DNA of 64,000 nucleotides. Source: Alteromonas sp. M12. Its GTDB lineage: Bacteria > Pseudomonadota > Gammaproteobacteria > Enterobacterales > Alteromonadaceae. The translations under genes and the position numbers were made by a program. The stretch covers positions 806,001-870,000 of the forward strand of contig NZ_CP144164.1 in NCBI RefSeq assembly GCF_037478005.1, read 5' to 3'. The notes beneath the pieces are model-generated. The model saw only the letters and a program-made list of their open reading frames with translations. It was not told the origin of the DNA and searched no databases. Positions 34,041-43,064 of the stretch are shown piece after piece; positions within the stretch are counted from its first letter, which is position 1; every line of letters starts with the position of its first letter.

Positions 34041-35747
34041 ATGGACGTACAAATTTTAACTTTTATCATAGTCGGTGCTTCATTTTTACTTTATATCGGC
34101 ATCGCAGTATGGGCTAGAGCTGGCTCAACCAATGAATTTTATGTTGCTGGAGGCGGGGTACATCCCATTGCTAACGGTATGGCTACAGCCGCCGATTGGA
34201 TGTCAGCCGCTTCGTTTATATCAATGGCCGGTTTGATCTCATTTATGGGATATGACGGTGCAGTTTACTTACTCGGGTGGACTGGTGGTTACGTACTACT
34301 TGCCCTTTGTCTTGCACCCTATTTGCGTAAGTTCGGCAAATTTACGGTGCCAGATTTTATCGGAGACAGATACTACTCTCAAACGGCTAGAACGGTAGCG
34401 GTAATCTGTGCCATCTTTGTTTGTTTCACTTACGTAGCTGGACAGATGCGTGGTGTTGGGGTGGTATTCAGTCGCTTCCTTGAAGTGGATATTGTTTCTG
34501 GTGTAATTATTGGAATGGCAATCGTATTCTTCTATACCGTATTAGGTGGTATGAAAGGCATTACCTATACTCAAGTCGCACAGTATTGTGTACTCATCTT
34601 TGCATATCTTGTACCTACCATCTTTATTTCAATGATAGTAACAGGTCACATTTTACCGCAAACAGGATTTGGAGCGACACTCGCTGATGGTTCGGGGGTG
34701 TATATGCTAGACAAACTCGATGGACTCTCCCTAGAGTTAGGGTTCAACGAGTATACATCGGGTACCAAAAGTATGATTGATGTATTCTGTATCACTGCCG
34801 CGTTAATGGTCGGTACAGCTGGATTACCGCACGTTATTGTTCGTTTCTTTACCGTTCCTAAAGTTCGTGATGCTCGTTACAGTGCTGGTTGGGCATTGGC
34901 TTTTATCGCAATTCTTTATACTACCGCTCCTTCTTTAGCATCCTTTGGTCGAGTCAATATGATCGAAACCATTAACGGTACTGATCAAATGGGCACTAAC
35001 TATAGTGAAGCCCCTAGTTGGATTACTAACTGGGAAAAAACGGGTTTGATAGTTTGGGATGATAAAAACAACGACGGTAAAATGTTTTACTCAGGTGATG
35101 AACGCAATGAAATGGACGTGGACCGTGACATCATGGTTATGGCTAATCCAGAAATTGCAAACCTTCCTGCATGGGTAATTGCTTTGGTTGCCGCAGGTGG
35201 TGTAGCCGCAGCACTTTCGACTTCAGCAGGTCTGCTTTTGGTAATCTCGACCTCAGTTTCCCATGATTTATTGAAACGAAACTTGATGCCGGATATTACC
35301 GATAGAAAAGAACTGTTTTATGCACGCTTAGCAGCAGGTGTAGCCATATGTATTGCTGGATACTTCGGGATTAACCCACCCGGATTCGTAGCACAGGTGG
35401 TCGCCTTCGCGTTCGGTCTTGCAGCTTCGTCCTTCTTCCCTGCTATTATTATGGGAATATTCATGAAGCGAATGAACGACAAGGGCGCAATTGCAGGTAT
35501 GTTGGCAGGTATCACATTCACTACTGCTTACATTATCTACTTTAAATTTGTAAACCCAGCGGCAAATGTACCTGAGAATTGGTTATTTAAAATCTCACCA
35601 GAAGGAATCGGTACTATAGGTATGTTAGTTAACTTCGCTGTGGCATTAGTTGTATTGAAATTCACTGGCGATTCGCCAGAAGAGATTCAGCAACTAGTAG
35701 AAGATATTCGTTATCCGAAAGGATCAGGAGAAGCTTCTGCTCACTAA
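34041..35747 (+). CDS. Sodium:solute symporter, acetate permease type
   Basis: The 568-residue protein has about 13 membrane helices and belongs to the SSS family. Typical segments are EFYVAGGGVHPIANGMATAA, ADWMSAASFISMAG, GTAGLPHVIVRFFTV and the later AAALSTSAGLLLVISTSVSH with the sodium-site residues. A hydrophilic insert near 315-360 (DDKNNDGKMFYSGDERN) is characteristic of this DUF4212-linked subfamily and absent from Escherichia coli ActP. Transport of acetate is inferred from its position next to crbS and acs. AGGAGA lies ahead of ATG 34041. Confidence 0.9.
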   Translation: MDVQILTFIIVGASFLLYIGIAVWARAGSTNEFYVAGGGVHPIANGMATAADWMSAASFISMAGLISFMGYDGAVYLLGWTGGYVLLALCLAPYLRKFGKFTVPDFIGDRYYSQTARTVAVICAIFVCFTYVAGQMRGVGVVFSRFLEVDIVSGVIIGMAIVFFYTVLGGMKGITYTQVAQYCVLIFAYLVPTIFISMIVTGHILPQTGFGATLADGSGVYMLDKLDGLSLELGFNEYTSGTKSMIDVFCITAALMVGTAGLPHVIVRFFTVPKVRDARYSAGWALAFIAILYTTAPSLASFGRVNMIETINGTDQMGTNYSEAPSWITNWEKTGLIVWDDKNNDGKMFYSGDERNEMDVDRDIMVMANPEIANLPAWVIALVAAGGVAAALSTSAGLLLVISTSVSHDLLKRNLMPDITDRKELFYARLAAGVAICIAGYFGINPPGFVAQVVAFAFGLAASSFFPAIIMGIFMKRMNDKGAIAGMLAGITFTTAYIIYFKFVNPAANVPENWLFKISPEGIGTIGMLVNFAVALVVLKFTGDSPEEIQQLVEDIRYPKGSGEASAH

Positions 35748-35775
35748 GTGAGACGGGTAAAACTCAAGATGAATT

Positions 35776-35804
35776 AAGCCCGATTGAAATCGGGCTTTTT
35801 TATT
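35776..35804 (+). terminator. Terminator after the symporter
   Basis: AAGCCCGATT (35776-35785) pairs with AATCGGGCTT (35788-35797), followed by a T-tract. The next gene starts only about 40 bases later, so partial read-through is possible. Confidence 0.88.
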
Positions 35805-35845
35805 TTAAATTTAACAGTAAATTAAACCTAAAATTGGAGAGTAAA

Positions 35846-37675
35846 GTGACTAGCATTCCTCAACAATCGCTGGACTTCTTAAAAGCTTCTGCTCCTTTTG
35901 ACCAGCTACCCGCTGAGAAGATCACTGCATTGGCAAAGCATATTACCGTTGCTTATTTGACCCAGGAAAATGCCAAGCAAATATTGACGGACAGAGATAA
36001 TAATCTGTTTTTAATTAGTAGCGGCCAATTTACCGTTAAAGACTCCAACGAGGTTGAGCAAAATTTAAGTGAAGGTGACTTTTTTGGGGTTGGGAATTTA
36101 CTTAATAAGTTGCACCATGCTATTGATATCAAAGTTGATAGTGCGGGTTTACTTTACTGCTTTCCGGCCGAACAGTTTGATATTTTATGTAATGAAAATC
36201 CGGCGGTGGCTAAGTTCTTTGAAACTTATCATTCAGACCAACTTTATAATGATGCCGTGTCAGATTCTAAATCTATGTGGTTGTATAAACCTATTAGCGA
36301 AGTCATCTCTGAGCGCGTAATCAGTAGTGATACAGATACCTCTATTTTAATTGCGACGCAACAAATGTCTGAAGCCAGTATTTCTTCATTATTGATCACC
36401 GAGGGTGACAAGTTAGTTGGCATTTTAACTGATAGAGACATTAGGAATAGGGTTGTTTCAAAGGAGGTAAGTGTTCACTTACCAGTGTCTGAGGTTATGA
36501 CTAAAGAGCCTTTCAAGATCACTGAAAACAGAACTCTTTTTGATGCTTTATGCATGATGACTGAGCACAATATTCATCATCTTCCGGTTGTTGATAGGAT
36601 AACTCACATTCCGTTAGGAATGTTAACTTCCAGCGATATGATTCGTCATCAACGAGGCAACATCTTATTTTTAATTGATGAATTGGCAAAGGCCAAAAAT
36701 CTCTACGAACTCACTCGTCTTAGTTGGCAATTGCCGCATTATTTTGCCAAACATGCTAAACGCTTAGGTGATTTTGATGTGGCTGGCAAAGTGCTGTCTC
36801 AAGCCACTGATATTATGACTCGAAAGTTACTGACCTTTTACCAACAACAAAATGGTAACCCGCCATTTGATTTTTGCTGGCTGGTTTATGGCTCTCAAGC
36901 TCGTGAAGACCAAAATATGGGGTCAGATCAAGACAATGGGTTATTGTTGGAGCGACGACCTAATCCTCAGGAAGATGAGTACTTTGCGCAGATGTCACAA
37001 TATGTGTGTGAAGGTTTAGGCAAATGTGGCATTAAACTCTGCGATGGTAACATTATGGCATCTAATTCAGAGTTGCGGATGAGTGTCGAAGATGCCGTGA
37101 TAGAATCTGAAAAGTGGGTGAATCAACCTACTTTAGAGGCCATTTTACATTTTAATATCTTTTTAGATGTGCGCGCTGTTGCGGGCAATAAAGACTTGTT
37201 TGCAGCGCTTCAAGCGGCCCGAAAACCCTTGTTAAAACAGCCATTATTTCTGTCTGCTTTGGCGCGACATGCAGCAGAAGTTGCTGTGCCCTTATCCGTG
37301 TTTCAAAAATTTGTGTTCCAAAAAGGTCATCAACCTGAAGATTGCATAGACTTAAAAGTGCATGCCATTGCTATCATTAATAACCTAGTGCGAATCTATG
37401 CGTTAGCAAAAGGATTAGAAATGCCATCCACTTTAGGAAGGCTAGATAACCTAAAAGAAGGTTCGCAACTCACTGAAAGTGATGGCAATGACTTACGAGA
37501 TATTTGGTTGTTTCTGAATCGGTTGCGATGGCGTCACCAGTTACAAAATAGCGTGACGAATAATTATGTCTCCATAAGTGACTTATCATCTATTCAACGT
37601 CACCAATTAAAAGCCGCGTTTAAAACCATTAAGAGAAGTCAGCAAGGTGTTTCAATGAAATTTGCTGGTGGTTAA
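35846..37675 (+). CDS. cNMP-binding, CBS and DUF294 nucleotidyltransferase-like protein
   Basis: The 609-residue protein has an N-terminal cyclic-nucleotide-binding-like domain (about 10-135), two CBS domains (about 160-275, SSLLITEGDKLVGILTDRDI and THIPLGMLTSSDMIR) and a DUF294 nucleotidyltransferase domain with GSQAREDQNMGSDQDNGLLL (about 350-370), then a DUF294 C-terminal helical domain. It resembles GlnD/GlnE-type signal-transducing enzymes, but the target is unknown. It often accompanies acetate symporter genes. GTG 35846 is preferred (GGAG six bases upstream); a TTG four codons earlier would lie on the ribosome site. Confidence 0.88.
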   Translation: MTSIPQQSLDFLKASAPFDQLPAEKITALAKHITVAYLTQENAKQILTDRDNNLFLISSGQFTVKDSNEVEQNLSEGDFFGVGNLLNKLHHAIDIKVDSAGLLYCFPAEQFDILCNENPAVAKFFETYHSDQLYNDAVSDSKSMWLYKPISEVISERVISSDTDTSILIATQQMSEASISSLLITEGDKLVGILTDRDIRNRVVSKEVSVHLPVSEVMTKEPFKITENRTLFDALCMMTEHNIHHLPVVDRITHIPLGMLTSSDMIRHQRGNILFLIDELAKAKNLYELTRLSWQLPHYFAKHAKRLGDFDVAGKVLSQATDIMTRKLLTFYQQQNGNPPFDFCWLVYGSQAREDQNMGSDQDNGLLLERRPNPQEDEYFAQMSQYVCEGLGKCGIKLCDGNIMASNSELRMSVEDAVIESEKWVNQPTLEAILHFNIFLDVRAVAGNKDLFAALQAARKPLLKQPLFLSALARHAAEVAVPLSVFQKFVFQKGHQPEDCIDLKVHAIAIINNLVRIYALAKGLEMPSTLGRLDNLKEGSQLTESDGNDLRDIWLFLNRLRWRHQLQNSVTNNYVSISDLSSIQRHQLKAAFKTIKRSQQGVSMKFAGG

Positions 37676-37770
37676 TGGACACGCTGCGGTTTAGGTTAAA
37701 GAAAAGCGTTGAATAATAAAAAATACTGTTGAGCATGGCTAAACAGTCGACAAAATAGGATTAGTAATCA

Positions 37771-38457
37771 ATGTGGCAAACACTGAAAAATTGGTTCGTA
37801 CCCAAATCAACTATTCCAGAACATTTTCGACATGTGCCTTGGCAACAAATTCCATTTTTGTCGATTGATTTAGAGCTCACCTCACTTGACGCAAAAGAGT
37901 CCAATATATTGTCGGTTGGCTGGGTGGAAGGGAAAAAAAGTAGCATTGCATTACGCAGTTGTTATTACAAAGTGATTGCCACAAAAGCTTCTTTGAATCA
38001 AAGTCCTGTTATTCATGGTTTGTTGGATGAACATATTGCCCAAGGTGAGCCAGTAAAAGTTGTACTTGAGAAACTAAAACATTATGCCCAATCCCATGTG
38101 TGGGTGTTTCATAATACTAATTTAGATATGTCAGTGCTGAACAAGGTTTTTGCAAAACTAGGAATCCCGTTACCGGCAATCGTTACCTTGGATACATTGC
38201 AAATAGCCCTCTATCAAATACGTAAATCCAATCACGTGCCAGCGCCTAATGCTGCGACACTGACATCATGTCGACAGCGGCATAATTTACCTTTAGCTCC
38301 GGCGCATAATGCGTTAGATGATGCAGTGGCGACCATGGAATTGTTGTTTGCACAGTTAAGTCAGCTAGATCGTAAAGGCAAAGAACCCTTATCAGCCCTA
38401 ACCGGAACAGGTGCTTTGAAAGTGTTTAAAGCGACCTCATCCACAGCGCGGGGCTAA
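37771..38457 (+). CDS. DnaQ-like DEDDh 3'-5' exonuclease
   Basis: The 228-residue protein shows the DEDDh exonuclease motifs: ExoI SIDLELTSLD (Asp and Glu at about 31 and 33), ExoII HNTNLDMSVLNKVF (Asp) and ExoIII HNALDDAV (His and Asp). It is likely to be a stand-alone epsilon-like nuclease acting on DNA or RNA 3' ends; it is not dnaQ itself. In relatives it is paired with the DUF294/CBS gene, as here. The final codons and TAA stop lie inside the first REP repeat (GCGGGGCTAAAG), so the native C-terminus may have been altered. Confidence 0.85.
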   Translation: MWQTLKNWFVPKSTIPEHFRHVPWQQIPFLSIDLELTSLDAKESNILSVGWVEGKKSSIALRSCYYKVIATKASLNQSPVIHGLLDEHIAQGEPVKVVLEKLKHYAQSHVWVFHNTNLDMSVLNKVFAKLGIPLPAIVTLDTLQIALYQIRKSNHVPAPNAATLTSCRQRHNLPLAPAHNALDDAVATMELLFAQLSQLDRKGKEPLSALTGTGALKVFKATSSTARG

Positions 38458-39220
38458 AGCACCCGCCTACAAATCCAACAACGTAGCATGGCCTTTAGGC
38501 CATGAAATATCTCATACACATTGCAGGGCTAAAGCAGCCGCCTACAAATCCAACAACGTAGCATGGCCTTTAGGCCATGGAATATCTCAAACACATTGCG
38601 GGGCTAAAGCACCCGCCTACAAATCCAATAACGTAGCATGGCCTTTAGGCCATGGAATATCTCATACACATTGCAGGGCTAAAGCAGCCACCTACAAATC
38701 CAATAACGTAGCATGGCCTTTAGGCCATGGAATATCTCAAGCACATTACGAGGCTAAAACAGCCGCCTACAAATCCAATAACGTAGCATTGCCTTTAGGC
38801 CATGGAATATCTCAAGCACATTGCATGGCTAAAGCACCCGCCTACAAATCCAACAACGTAGCATGGCCTTTAGGCCATGGAATATCTCAAACACATTGCG
38901 GGGCTAAAGCAGCCGCCTACAAATCCAACAACGTAGCATTGCCTTTAGGCCATGGAATATCTCAAACACATTGCGGGGCTAAAGCACCCGCCTACAAATC
39001 CAATAACGTAGCATGGCCTTTAGGCCATGGAATATCTCAAGCACATTGCGGGGCTAAAGCACCCGCCTACAAATCCAACAACGTAGCATGGCCTTTAGGC
39101 CATGGAATATCTCAAACACATTACGAGGCTAAAACAGCCGCCTACAAATCCAATAACGTAGCATTGCCTTTAGGCCATGGAATATCTCAAGCACATTGCG
39201 AGGCTAAAGCAGCCGCCTAC
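38446..39220. repeat. 75-bp BIME/REP tandem array, ten full units
   Basis: Ten GTAG-headed units start at 38483 and recur every 75 bases exactly, at 38558, 38633, 38708, 38783, 38858, 38933, 39008, 39083 and 39158; a partial unit leads at 38446-38482. Each unit has a first palindrome CATGGCC-TTTA-GGCCATG (variant CATTGCC in three units), a central AATATCTCAAACACATT, a second palindrome GCGGGGCTAAAGCACCCGC, CCTAC, and a 12-base spacer AAATCCAAYAAC. Units 4-5 and 9-10 share the same variants, which points to duplication of multi-unit blocks. Because 75 is a multiple of three, open frames run through it; they are not genes. Confidence 0.93.
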
Positions 39221-40443
39221 AGGGCTTTTTTGGTGGGCATGACGACGTTGGCAAAAATTAATCCTGCCACTAACGACATTAAAATTAAAAATGTTTCCTG
39301 ACCGATATGATCTGCCTTAATAAAGTCCTGTCCGGAAATAAAGGAGTTCAAACCTATATACGTTTTTGAACCAGGTACCAACACAATCAAACCATGCATA
39401 GCAACAATAGTCGAAGGCGCATTCATGACTCTGGAAAATAAGTTTGAAAAGACCCCTAAAGCAAATGCGCCGACGAATGCACCTAATCCATTCTCTAAAT
39501 AGGCAGAGCTCCATGTGGAAGCGCCGTATGCGATAAACGTCGATACAATAGCCCAAGGTACATGCTTCAAGCGGGTGCGAAATATCGCTACCAGACCTAT
39601 GCTTAGCAGCAGCACCCCTAACCAGTTAACCCAAAAGGGTAAGGTATCGGCAACTTGCAATTCTTGTTGACCAAAGAGCTGGTAACCAAGGGTGATACCG
39701 ATAAATGCGCCGAAATACAATTTGAATAATTGCATAATCGCATCCATCACTCTTGCGGTCCCAGAAACTAAGTTACGCGAGGATAATTCTGCAAGTCCAA
39801 TAGTTAAGGACAGTCCTGGAACTAAAATAATCAGCGACGACAAAATTATCAGCCATATATTGAACCCTGACTCAAAATAATAATTAATTGCACAGGCGGA
39901 AAAACCAACCGTAAAAGACGCCACTGACTCTAACATTAGGTTGACGCGTTTTGAGCGTAGTGCCCAAAGTGTCCAGAAATAGACAATCACACCCAATACA
40001 CCAGACCATAAAATTTCCGGCCAACCAGCCCCCATTAGCATAGCAAAGGCACTGGTTGAAGTACCAAAAGCTACCCCTGTAAGCGTTTTGTTGTAGGGGC
40101 TTTGCATAGTATCAATTTGATCCAAACGTTTGTCCGCATCTTGCAGGTTAATTTCACCTTTTAATAATTGATAAGCTAGTTCATCTGTCAGTGATAACGA
40201 ATTCATATCCAATTCACCGGGATCAATTCGCGCGGCGTGGTTATATTCTTCTTCGTGTCGGTCGCTCCACAACACTATTGACAATGAAGTCGGGGTAGAT
40301 ATAAACGAAGCGTTTACACCTAAGTGCGCAGCAACTTCACTCAAATACGCTTCAAGTCGAAACGAAGGCGAGCCATATTTATGCAACATTTTGCCTAATT
40401 TGAGTATAAATCTGCGTATCTGGATAAATTCCGACTTGTCCAC
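39217..40443 (-). CDS. ThrE-family threonine/serine exporter
   Basis: The 408-residue protein combines the two halves of the ThrE family: an N-terminal DUF1212 domain (KLGKMLHKYGSPSFRLEAYL, then FISTPTSLSIVLW) and a hydrophobic C-terminal half with about ten membrane helices. Members export threonine and serine in Corynebacterium. It starts with GTG. The stop codon (CTA at 39217-39219 on the plus strand) lies within the terminal GTAG of the last REP unit, so the repeat supplies the end of the gene. Confidence 0.85.
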   Translation of the reverse strand: MDKSEFIQIRRFILKLGKMLHKYGSPSFRLEAYLSEVAAHLGVNASFISTPTSLSIVLWSDRHEEEYNHAARIDPGELDMNSLSLTDELAYQLLKGEINLQDADKRLDQIDTMQSPYNKTLTGVAFGTSTSAFAMLMGAGWPEILWSGVLGVIVYFWTLWALRSKRVNLMLESVASFTVGFSACAINYYFESGFNIWLIILSSLIILVPGLSLTIGLAELSSRNLVSGTARVMDAIMQLFKLYFGAFIGITLGYQLFGQQELQVADTLPFWVNWLGVLLLSIGLVAIFRTRLKHVPWAIVSTFIAYGASTWSSAYLENGLGAFVGAFALGVFSNLFSRVMNAPSTIVAMHGLIVLVPGSKTYIGLNSFISGQDFIKADHIGQETFLILMSLVAGLIFANVVMPTKKAL

Positions 40444-40632
40444 TGCTTTGCCACTTAAACCTTTAGGTTACGAGTATTCTAAAAATACTCAATTGAATCA
40501 ATATCATAACTAACTTTTGTTAGGCTATGCTTAACTAATTCGCAAATTGTAGAGCCTACAAAGTTCCAACGCAATGGACATTTATTGTACTCTTCGGATA
40601 AAAAAAACTAATGCATAACTAGTCAACTTAGC

Positions 40633-41613
40633 TTACAGGATAGGTAGGCAAATTAAGATCAAGCTGGCAATCCAAATGGTTTCCATTATGAGTAATAAGA
40701 TAGGTTTAGTTCCTACTTCAACTAATTGTTTTAAATTGGATTTCATTCCAATTGCAGCGATAGAAACGACTAATGCAAAGCGTGAAATATGAGACGCCGA
40801 TTCTGTGACAGCAGAGGGGATTGAAAACACGCTATTGATGATCATCAGTACAACAAAAATAATCAGAAAACCGGGAATTCCAGGTGCTTTATTGGTACCA
40901 ACACGTTTAAGTCTTAATTTTAAAACCAGCAGAATAGCAATTACCACAGGCATCAAAAATGCGACTCGTACTAGTTTTGTTAGCGTGGCCAGGTCACCGC
41001 TTTGTTCAGACACCGAATATCCCGCTCCAACTACCTGGGCCACATCATGAATGGTAGCGCCTAAAAAAATACCGGTTTGTATCTGATCTAAATTAAATTG
41101 CGAGGCAATAATAGGGTAGAGAATCATCGAAAGTGTAGACAGCGCAGTGACACCAATTATGGTCAATAAAGTATCACGATCTTTGTGTTTGCTGTCTGGT
41201 AGTACAGCGGCGATGGCCATGGCTGCTGACGCACCACAAATACCTACGGCACCGCCTGTTAACACTCCAAAACGTTTTTGCATACCCAATAATCGGGCTA
41301 AAACCGTGCCGATTAAAATGGTCGTTACAATCGCGACAATTAACAATAACGCAGTTTTCCAGCCTAATGCCACTAGATCGCCAAAAGCGATGCGAAACCC
41401 AAGCATAGCGACGCCAAATCGCAATATATGGGTGGCAGTAAACTCAATGCCTGCTTTGCATTGAGATTCCTCATATAGGAATGACAATGCAATCCCTAAC
41501 AGCAACGCAAATAACATTGAGGGGGCACCATAATGTTCGCTTAAAAATAGTGCGGCTAAACCAACTATTGTGGCCAGCATCACACCTGGTATCAAGGCTT
41601 TTAGTTTGTACAT
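40633..41613 (-). CDS. YeiH/UPF0324 family permease
   Basis: The 326-residue membrane protein has about ten helices. Signatures of the YeiH family (PF03601, putative sulfate exporter) are ATHILRFGVAMLGFRIAFGD, GGAVGICGASAAMAIAAVLP and GATIHDVAQVVGAGYSVS. No substrate has been firmly established; it is often linked to sulfur metabolism. No regulator is adjacent here. A 190-bp gap separates it from the ThrE-like gene. Confidence 0.85.
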   Translation of the reverse strand: MYKLKALIPGVMLATIVGLAALFLSEHYGAPSMLFALLLGIALSFLYEESQCKAGIEFTATHILRFGVAMLGFRIAFGDLVALGWKTALLLIVAIVTTILIGTVLARLLGMQKRFGVLTGGAVGICGASAAMAIAAVLPDSKHKDRDTLLTIIGVTALSTLSMILYPIIASQFNLDQIQTGIFLGATIHDVAQVVGAGYSVSEQSGDLATLTKLVRVAFLMPVVIAILLVLKLRLKRVGTNKAPGIPGFLIIFVVLMIINSVFSIPSAVTESASHISRFALVVSIAAIGMKSNLKQLVEVGTKPILLLIMETIWIASLILICLPIL

Positions 41614-41897
41614 AAGAAGGGGGTTAGTTGGTTATTTGAGATCAAAATAAACTACTTCTAATTAGTGAGAGTTGCGACTAACGATTAGCACCATAAGATA
41701 GCATTTTTTGGACGTTTAAAGCCATCGAATTGTAGTAATAGCGTATCGATAGGTTCACATTTTGGATGTTAAGAATATCTATGAAAAGTTGTTTTTTGGG
41801 CATGTTAGGGTGGGGTGAATGGCCATTTATTGGGGATGAAAAATGTGGCTAAAATCGATTTTTGTACTATGGTTAAAGTAAGTTTTTGGAGTTATTT

Positions 41898-43064
41898 ATG
41901 AAACTTTTTTTAATATTATGTACCACATTAATTGTTATGACTGGTTGTCAAACTACCACCAATCAGATGGTTATCGAGTCTCGCCATTTATTGAATGATA
42001 ATGCGTTTCCAGATTATCAAGAAATAAAAATTGAAAGTGAAGAGGAGATTTTTGCACTAGACAAAGAGGCCAAAGATTTTATTCAAAAGCAGGTTGCAAT
42101 TGTTAAAGATCCTGTTGATAGAATGGAAACCTTGGTGCGCCTGATATTTGACCGCTCAGAGTTTAATTTGTTGTATATGGGAAGTGCCAATACCGTGGCC
42201 AAAGAAACCTTCCAGCGCCGCGCTGCTAATTGTCTTTCGATGTCTATTATGACTTATGCATTAGCAAAAGAAGCTGGGTTCTCGGTACGTTTTCAAGATG
42301 TTCAAATTCCAGAATATTGGACCAGAAGAGCTGGGTATAGCTTACTAAATGGCCACATTAACTTAATGATCATGCCTCGTGAACCTGGCGTAATTCATCT
42401 AATTAATACCGGCCTACAAGTGGATTTTGACCCGCAAAATCCACAAAAAAGTTTTCCGAAACAGGTAGTCACTAAACAATCTGTGACTTCGATGTTTTAC
42501 AACAATAAAGGCGCAGATGCGTTGCTTTCCGAATCTTATACAAAAGCATATGCGTATTTCAAAAAAGCCGCCATTTTATCTCCCAACTTTATATCTACAT
42601 GGATAAACCTTGGTATTCTCTATCGTCTAGTGGGCGATTATGAATCTGCCGAGAGCGTTTATCTGTATGCTCTTCAATTAGATGAAGACAACCTAACTGG
42701 TTGGGAAAATTTAGCCTTTTTATATGAAGTTACCGGCCGCTCGGAAAAAGCGTCTGCAATTGTGAATCGCATCGAAAGAGTGAGAAGTGATAATCCTTTT
42801 CATCATTTTATTCAAGGTGAACAATCATTTGAAAATGGTGAATTTGAGTTGGCTTTAAAACATTATAGAGATGCCTTGAGATTAGATAGAAGTAAACACG
42901 AAATTTATTTCGGATTGGCAAAAGCCTATTATGAACTAGGGGATGTACGTCGCAGTCAATTGTATTTTAAAAAAGCTAAAGACCGCGCACGTAGTCATCA
43001 AGACCAAGAACGTTACCAAGGGAAATTGGATTTACTCAGCCGTGATGATAGTAAAAAACACTAA
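41898..43064 (+). CDS. TPR lipoprotein with transglutaminase-like domain
   Basis: The 388-residue protein has a lipoprotein signal (MKLFLILCTTLIVMTGC-Q). An N-terminal transglutaminase-like region (about 80-160) has RRAANCLSMSIMTYALAKEA, where Cys would be the nucleophile, and GHINLMIM with a candidate His. The C-terminal half (about 200-370) is TPR repeats: TWINLGILYRLVGDYESAE, ALKHYRDALRLDRSKHEIYF. Function is unknown. ATG 41898 has GGAG eight bases ahead; TTG 41886 is less likely. Its end overlaps the next gene by 20 bases. Confidence 0.78.
   Translation: MKLFLILCTTLIVMTGCQTTTNQMVIESRHLLNDNAFPDYQEIKIESEEEIFALDKEAKDFIQKQVAIVKDPVDRMETLVRLIFDRSEFNLLYMGSANTVAKETFQRRAANCLSMSIMTYALAKEAGFSVRFQDVQIPEYWTRRAGYSLLNGHINLMIMPREPGVIHLINTGLQVDFDPQNPQKSFPKQVVTKQSVTSMFYNNKGADALLSESYTKAYAYFKKAAILSPNFISTWINLGILYRLVGDYESAESVYLYALQLDEDNLTGWENLAFLYEVTGRSEKASAIVNRIERVRSDNPFHHFIQGEQSFENGEFELALKHYRDALRLDRSKHEIYFGLAKAYYELGDVRRSQLYFKKAKDRARSHQDQERYQGKLDLLSRDDSKKH

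Noticed and set aside
38446..39220. CRISPR array
   Set aside because: The 75-bp period has no unique spacers; the 12-base spacer is the same in all units, hairpins are paired BIMEs, and no cas genes are present.
38789..39301. Open frame of 170 codons with a repeated 25-residue peptide
   Set aside because: It exists only because the DNA repeat length (75) is a multiple of three. It has no ribosome site and its sequence is entirely REP array.
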